Source of the DNA: Olsenella uli
GTDB lineage: Bacteria > Actinomycetota > Coriobacteriia > Coriobacteriales > Atopobiaceae
Direction of reading: 5' to 3'
NCBI RefSeq assembly: GCF_016900775.1
Contig: NZ_JACJKN010000012.1
Location: 1-64,000, forward strand
DNA: 64,000 bases
Shown here: piece after piece, positions 62,504 to 64,000 of the stretch
How the letters are laid out: each line of letters opens with the position of its first letter
Numbering within the stretch: position 1 is the stretch's first letter
Translations under genes and position numbers: made by a program
The notes under the pieces: generated by a model
Databases searched by the model: none
Told to the model about the DNA's origin: nothing
The model's input: only the letters and a program-made list of their open reading frames with translations

Positions 62504-63048
62504 AAGAGCCCCCTCTCCCAGAGCAGCTGCGCCGCCGCGTGGGCGACCTGCTCGAACGTCTTGTTCCTGATGTCGATGGTGACGTCGGCCGCCGCCTCGT
62601 AGAGCGGGCGGCGGTGCCGGTACACCCGCTCGGCGTGCTCGGCGGAGCCGAGGTCCGGCCGGCGCTCCGGGCAGCGAATCTGCCGGAGCGAGTCAGCGAG
62701 GTCGCCGTCGAGGTACACGACGACGCCCATCTCGTGCATGAGCGAGCAGTTCTCCTGCCGCTCAACGATGCCGCCGCCGCAGCTCACGAGCAGGGACTTC
62801 CGGCCCGCGAGCCGGCGCAGCTCGGCGGTCTCCGCGTCGCGAAACACCGCCTCGCCGTCGCGCGCGAATATCTCGGCGACCGACCTGCCGAGCCTGCGCT
62901 CGACAAGACGGTCCGTGTCCACGTGCGGGCGGTGGAAGAGGGCGCCGAGATTCCGGGCGAGGGTCGACTTGCCCGCGCCGAGAAACCCGACGAAGAAGAT
63001 GTGGTCGCACCCCTCGTGAACGACGTATCCCCCACCCTGTACCAGCAC
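62500..63048 (-). CDS. aroK: Shikimate kinase
   Basis: A 182-residue P-loop kinase phosphorylating shikimate. Walker A FVGFLGAGKSTLARNLG, substrate-binding VDTDRLVERRLG, GEAVFRDAET (Arg), VSCGGGIVER and the lid Arg in YRHRRPLYEA are all present, so it looks functional. GTG 63048 follows GGGAGG. Between yqeG and the aroB-like gene. Confidence 0.95.
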   Translation of the reverse strand: MLVQGGGYVVHEGCDHIFFVGFLGAGKSTLARNLGALFHRPHVDTDRLVERRLGRSVAEIFARDGEAVFRDAETAELRRLAGRKSLLVSCGGGIVERQENCSLMHEMGVVVYLDGDLADSLRQIRCPERRPDLGSAEHAERVYRHRRPLYEAAADVTIDIRNKTFEQVAHAAAQLLWERGLL

Positions 63049-63126
63049 CGAACCTCCCTTGCGCGACGTGCCGCCCTCGATTCTAGCAGGAGCCGCGCGG
63101 GCCTGTCCCCGAATAGGCGAAGGGCC

Positions 63127-63627
63127 TCACTCACCCTCGAAGGCGACGCCGCGCAGGGCAAGGCGCTCGAAGACGCGGAAGACGTGCGTGTACCAGAGGT
63201 CGCTTCGGGACTGCGGGCGCACGAGGATGGTGCGGACGCCGGCAAGGCTGCCGGCGGCGACGTCAGTGAAGACCTGGTCGCCAATCATGACGGTCTCGTC
63301 GGGCGTCGCGCCCATGAGGCGCATCGCGCGACGCAGGGCGAAGGGCGCGGGCTTCATGGCGTGGTCGACGCAGGCGACGCCGAGCTCGCGGGCCGTGCGG
63401 CCCACCTGGCTCGAGTGGAAGTTGTTCGAGACGAGGCAAAGCCCGATCCCGGCCTCCCGCGCGGCGTCGAGCCAGGCCGCGACCTCGGGCGGGGCCGAGG
63501 AGGCGTCGCGCGGGACGCACGTGTTGTCGCGGTCGAGCAGGACGAGCCGCACGTTCTTCTCGGCAAGCTCGCCCACGTCGACGAGGGGGAGCGAGGCCAC
63601 GTAGCGCCAGGCGCGAAGAAGTCCCAT
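63127..63627 (-). CDS. yqeG: YqeG family HAD phosphatase
   Basis: The 166-residue HAD-superfamily IIIA phosphatase. DRDNTCVPRD is motif I (the DxDN variant typical of YqeG), CLVSNNFHS motif II, and KPAPFALRRAM with MIGDQVFTDVAAG motifs III and IV. Its substrate is unknown. It is 11 bp downstream of mltG, in the chain mltG-yqeG, with aroK following after a gap. Confidence 0.92.
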   Translation of the reverse strand: MGLLRAWRYVASLPLVDVGELAEKNVRLVLLDRDNTCVPRDASSAPPEVAAWLDAAREAGIGLCLVSNNFHSSQVGRTARELGVACVDHAMKPAPFALRRAMRLMGATPDETVMIGDQVFTDVAAGSLAGVRTILVRPQSRSDLWYTHVFRVFERLALRGVAFEGE

Positions 63628-63638
63628 GTCCTGCGGCC

Positions 63639-64000
63639 CTACGAGTTGTTGGCGATGGCCTGGAGGTGCTCGTCGTACGTCCTGCTGAAGGCGTACTCCG
63701 TCTCGCCGGCATCGTTGGTCCAGAAGAAGAAGTAGAAGTAGCCGCCGTCGACGTACTCCTGGTCGGGCGAGCAGACCGCCTGCAGGGACTCGAGGCCCGG
63801 GCTGCAGATCGGCGTCGGCGGCAGGCCCTGGTGCGCGTAGGTGCTGTAGGGGTCGGACTCGTCATGGACCTCGTAGGCCGAGGGGTCGTGCCCCACCGAG
63901 TAGGCGGTCGTGGCGTCGGACTGGAGGAAGCCGTAGTTGGGCTCGCCCATGTTGTCCAGGCGGTTGTAGAAGACGGCAGCCACCTGCGCGCGCGTGTTGG
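63639..64000 (-). CDS. mltG: Endolytic transglycosylase MltG, C-terminal part (runs off window)
   Basis: The last ~120 codons of an MltG (YceG) family protein: AQVAAVFYNRLDNMGEPNYGF is typical, with SDATTAYSVG and the glycine/aromatic end YFYFFFWTNDAGETEYAFSRTYDEH. MltG cuts nascent peptidoglycan at the membrane. The frame continues past 64000; the N-terminal membrane anchor is outside. Confidence 0.92.
   Translation of the reverse strand, partial: NTRAQVAAVFYNRLDNMGEPNYGFLQSDATTAYSVGHDPSAYEVHDESDPYSTYAHQGLPPTPICSPGLESLQAVCSPDQEYVDGGYFYFFFWTNDAGETEYAFSRTYDEHLQAIANNS

Overview
This window is about 64 kb of very GC-rich DNA (roughly 70% by eye). The gene content and neighbourhoods fit a Coriobacteriia genome, most like the Atopobiaceae (Olsenella and relatives): a yqeG-aroK-aroB-like-pepP-efp neighbourhood, a mannose-family PTS with its DUF956 companion, desulfoferrodoxin, an AddAB-type recombinase, KDG/KDPG catabolism and a xanthine-dehydrogenase-type molybdoenzyme. 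No rRNA or tRNA gene was seen, so the placement is inference. The first 19 bases are the Tn5 (Nextera) mosaic end, so the left edge is a library or assembly edge and not native sequence.

Layout from left to right. 0-6.5 kb: SPFH protein, membrane protein, aldo/keto reductase with ferredoxin domain, TIM-barrel-like protein, DUF2975/XRE pair, xpt. 6.7-9.3 kb: a zinc-type metal-resistance operon (ArsR/SmtB sensor with intact alpha-5 metal site, stand-alone HMA protein, P1B ATPase). 9.4-14.1 kb: glutaredoxin, ddl, small membrane protein, MFS exporter, M19 dipeptidase. 14.2-18.4 kb: kdgK-eda-GltD-like operon divergent from a LacI regulator, with a clear palindromic operator between. 18.7-21.6 kb: ecfA1-ecfA2-ecfT-S operon with overlapping stop/start codons. 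21.8-25.8 kb: AraC regulator and a frameshifted, domain-swapped, membrane-anchored GH3 glycosidase. 26.0-29.6 kb: molybdenum hydroxylase (FAD subunit plus fused Fe-S/Mo subunit). 30.1-33.6 kb: heterodimeric ABC exporter. 33.7-36.8 kb: M14 peptidase divergent from a peptide-binding lipoprotein. 36.9-40.3 kb: DJ-1 protein, PTS EIIA, and ruvC-ruvA-ruvB behind a LexA box. 40.3-42.7 kb: a NAD-synthetase-like protein lacking its catalytic motifs, and desulfoferrodoxin. 42.9-55.4 kb: dnaE, an AbiEi/DUF559-like protein, addB-addA. 55.4-64 kb: YerC, efp, the man-PTS, M24 peptidase, an AroB-like protein without active-site residues, aroK, yqeG and a partial mltG.

The most unusual content is non-coding. 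Four arrays (18.4, 42.8, 46.9 and 48.4 kb) consist of 43-bp palindromes beginning GTCGC and ending GCGAC, separated by 18-bp spacers, so the repeat period is 61 bp almost without exception. Every array lies just downstream of a stop codon and some arms show compensatory changes. Other repeat families are a ~157-bp element with inverted ends present twice, an inverted pair of 40-bp-period direct repeats, a perfect 38-bp and a near-perfect 37-bp inverted repeat that bracket the man-PTS between pepP and efp, and a GGGGCCTGTCCCC hairpin family whose copies supply the stop codon of two genes. I see no cas gene, transposase, integrase or phage gene.
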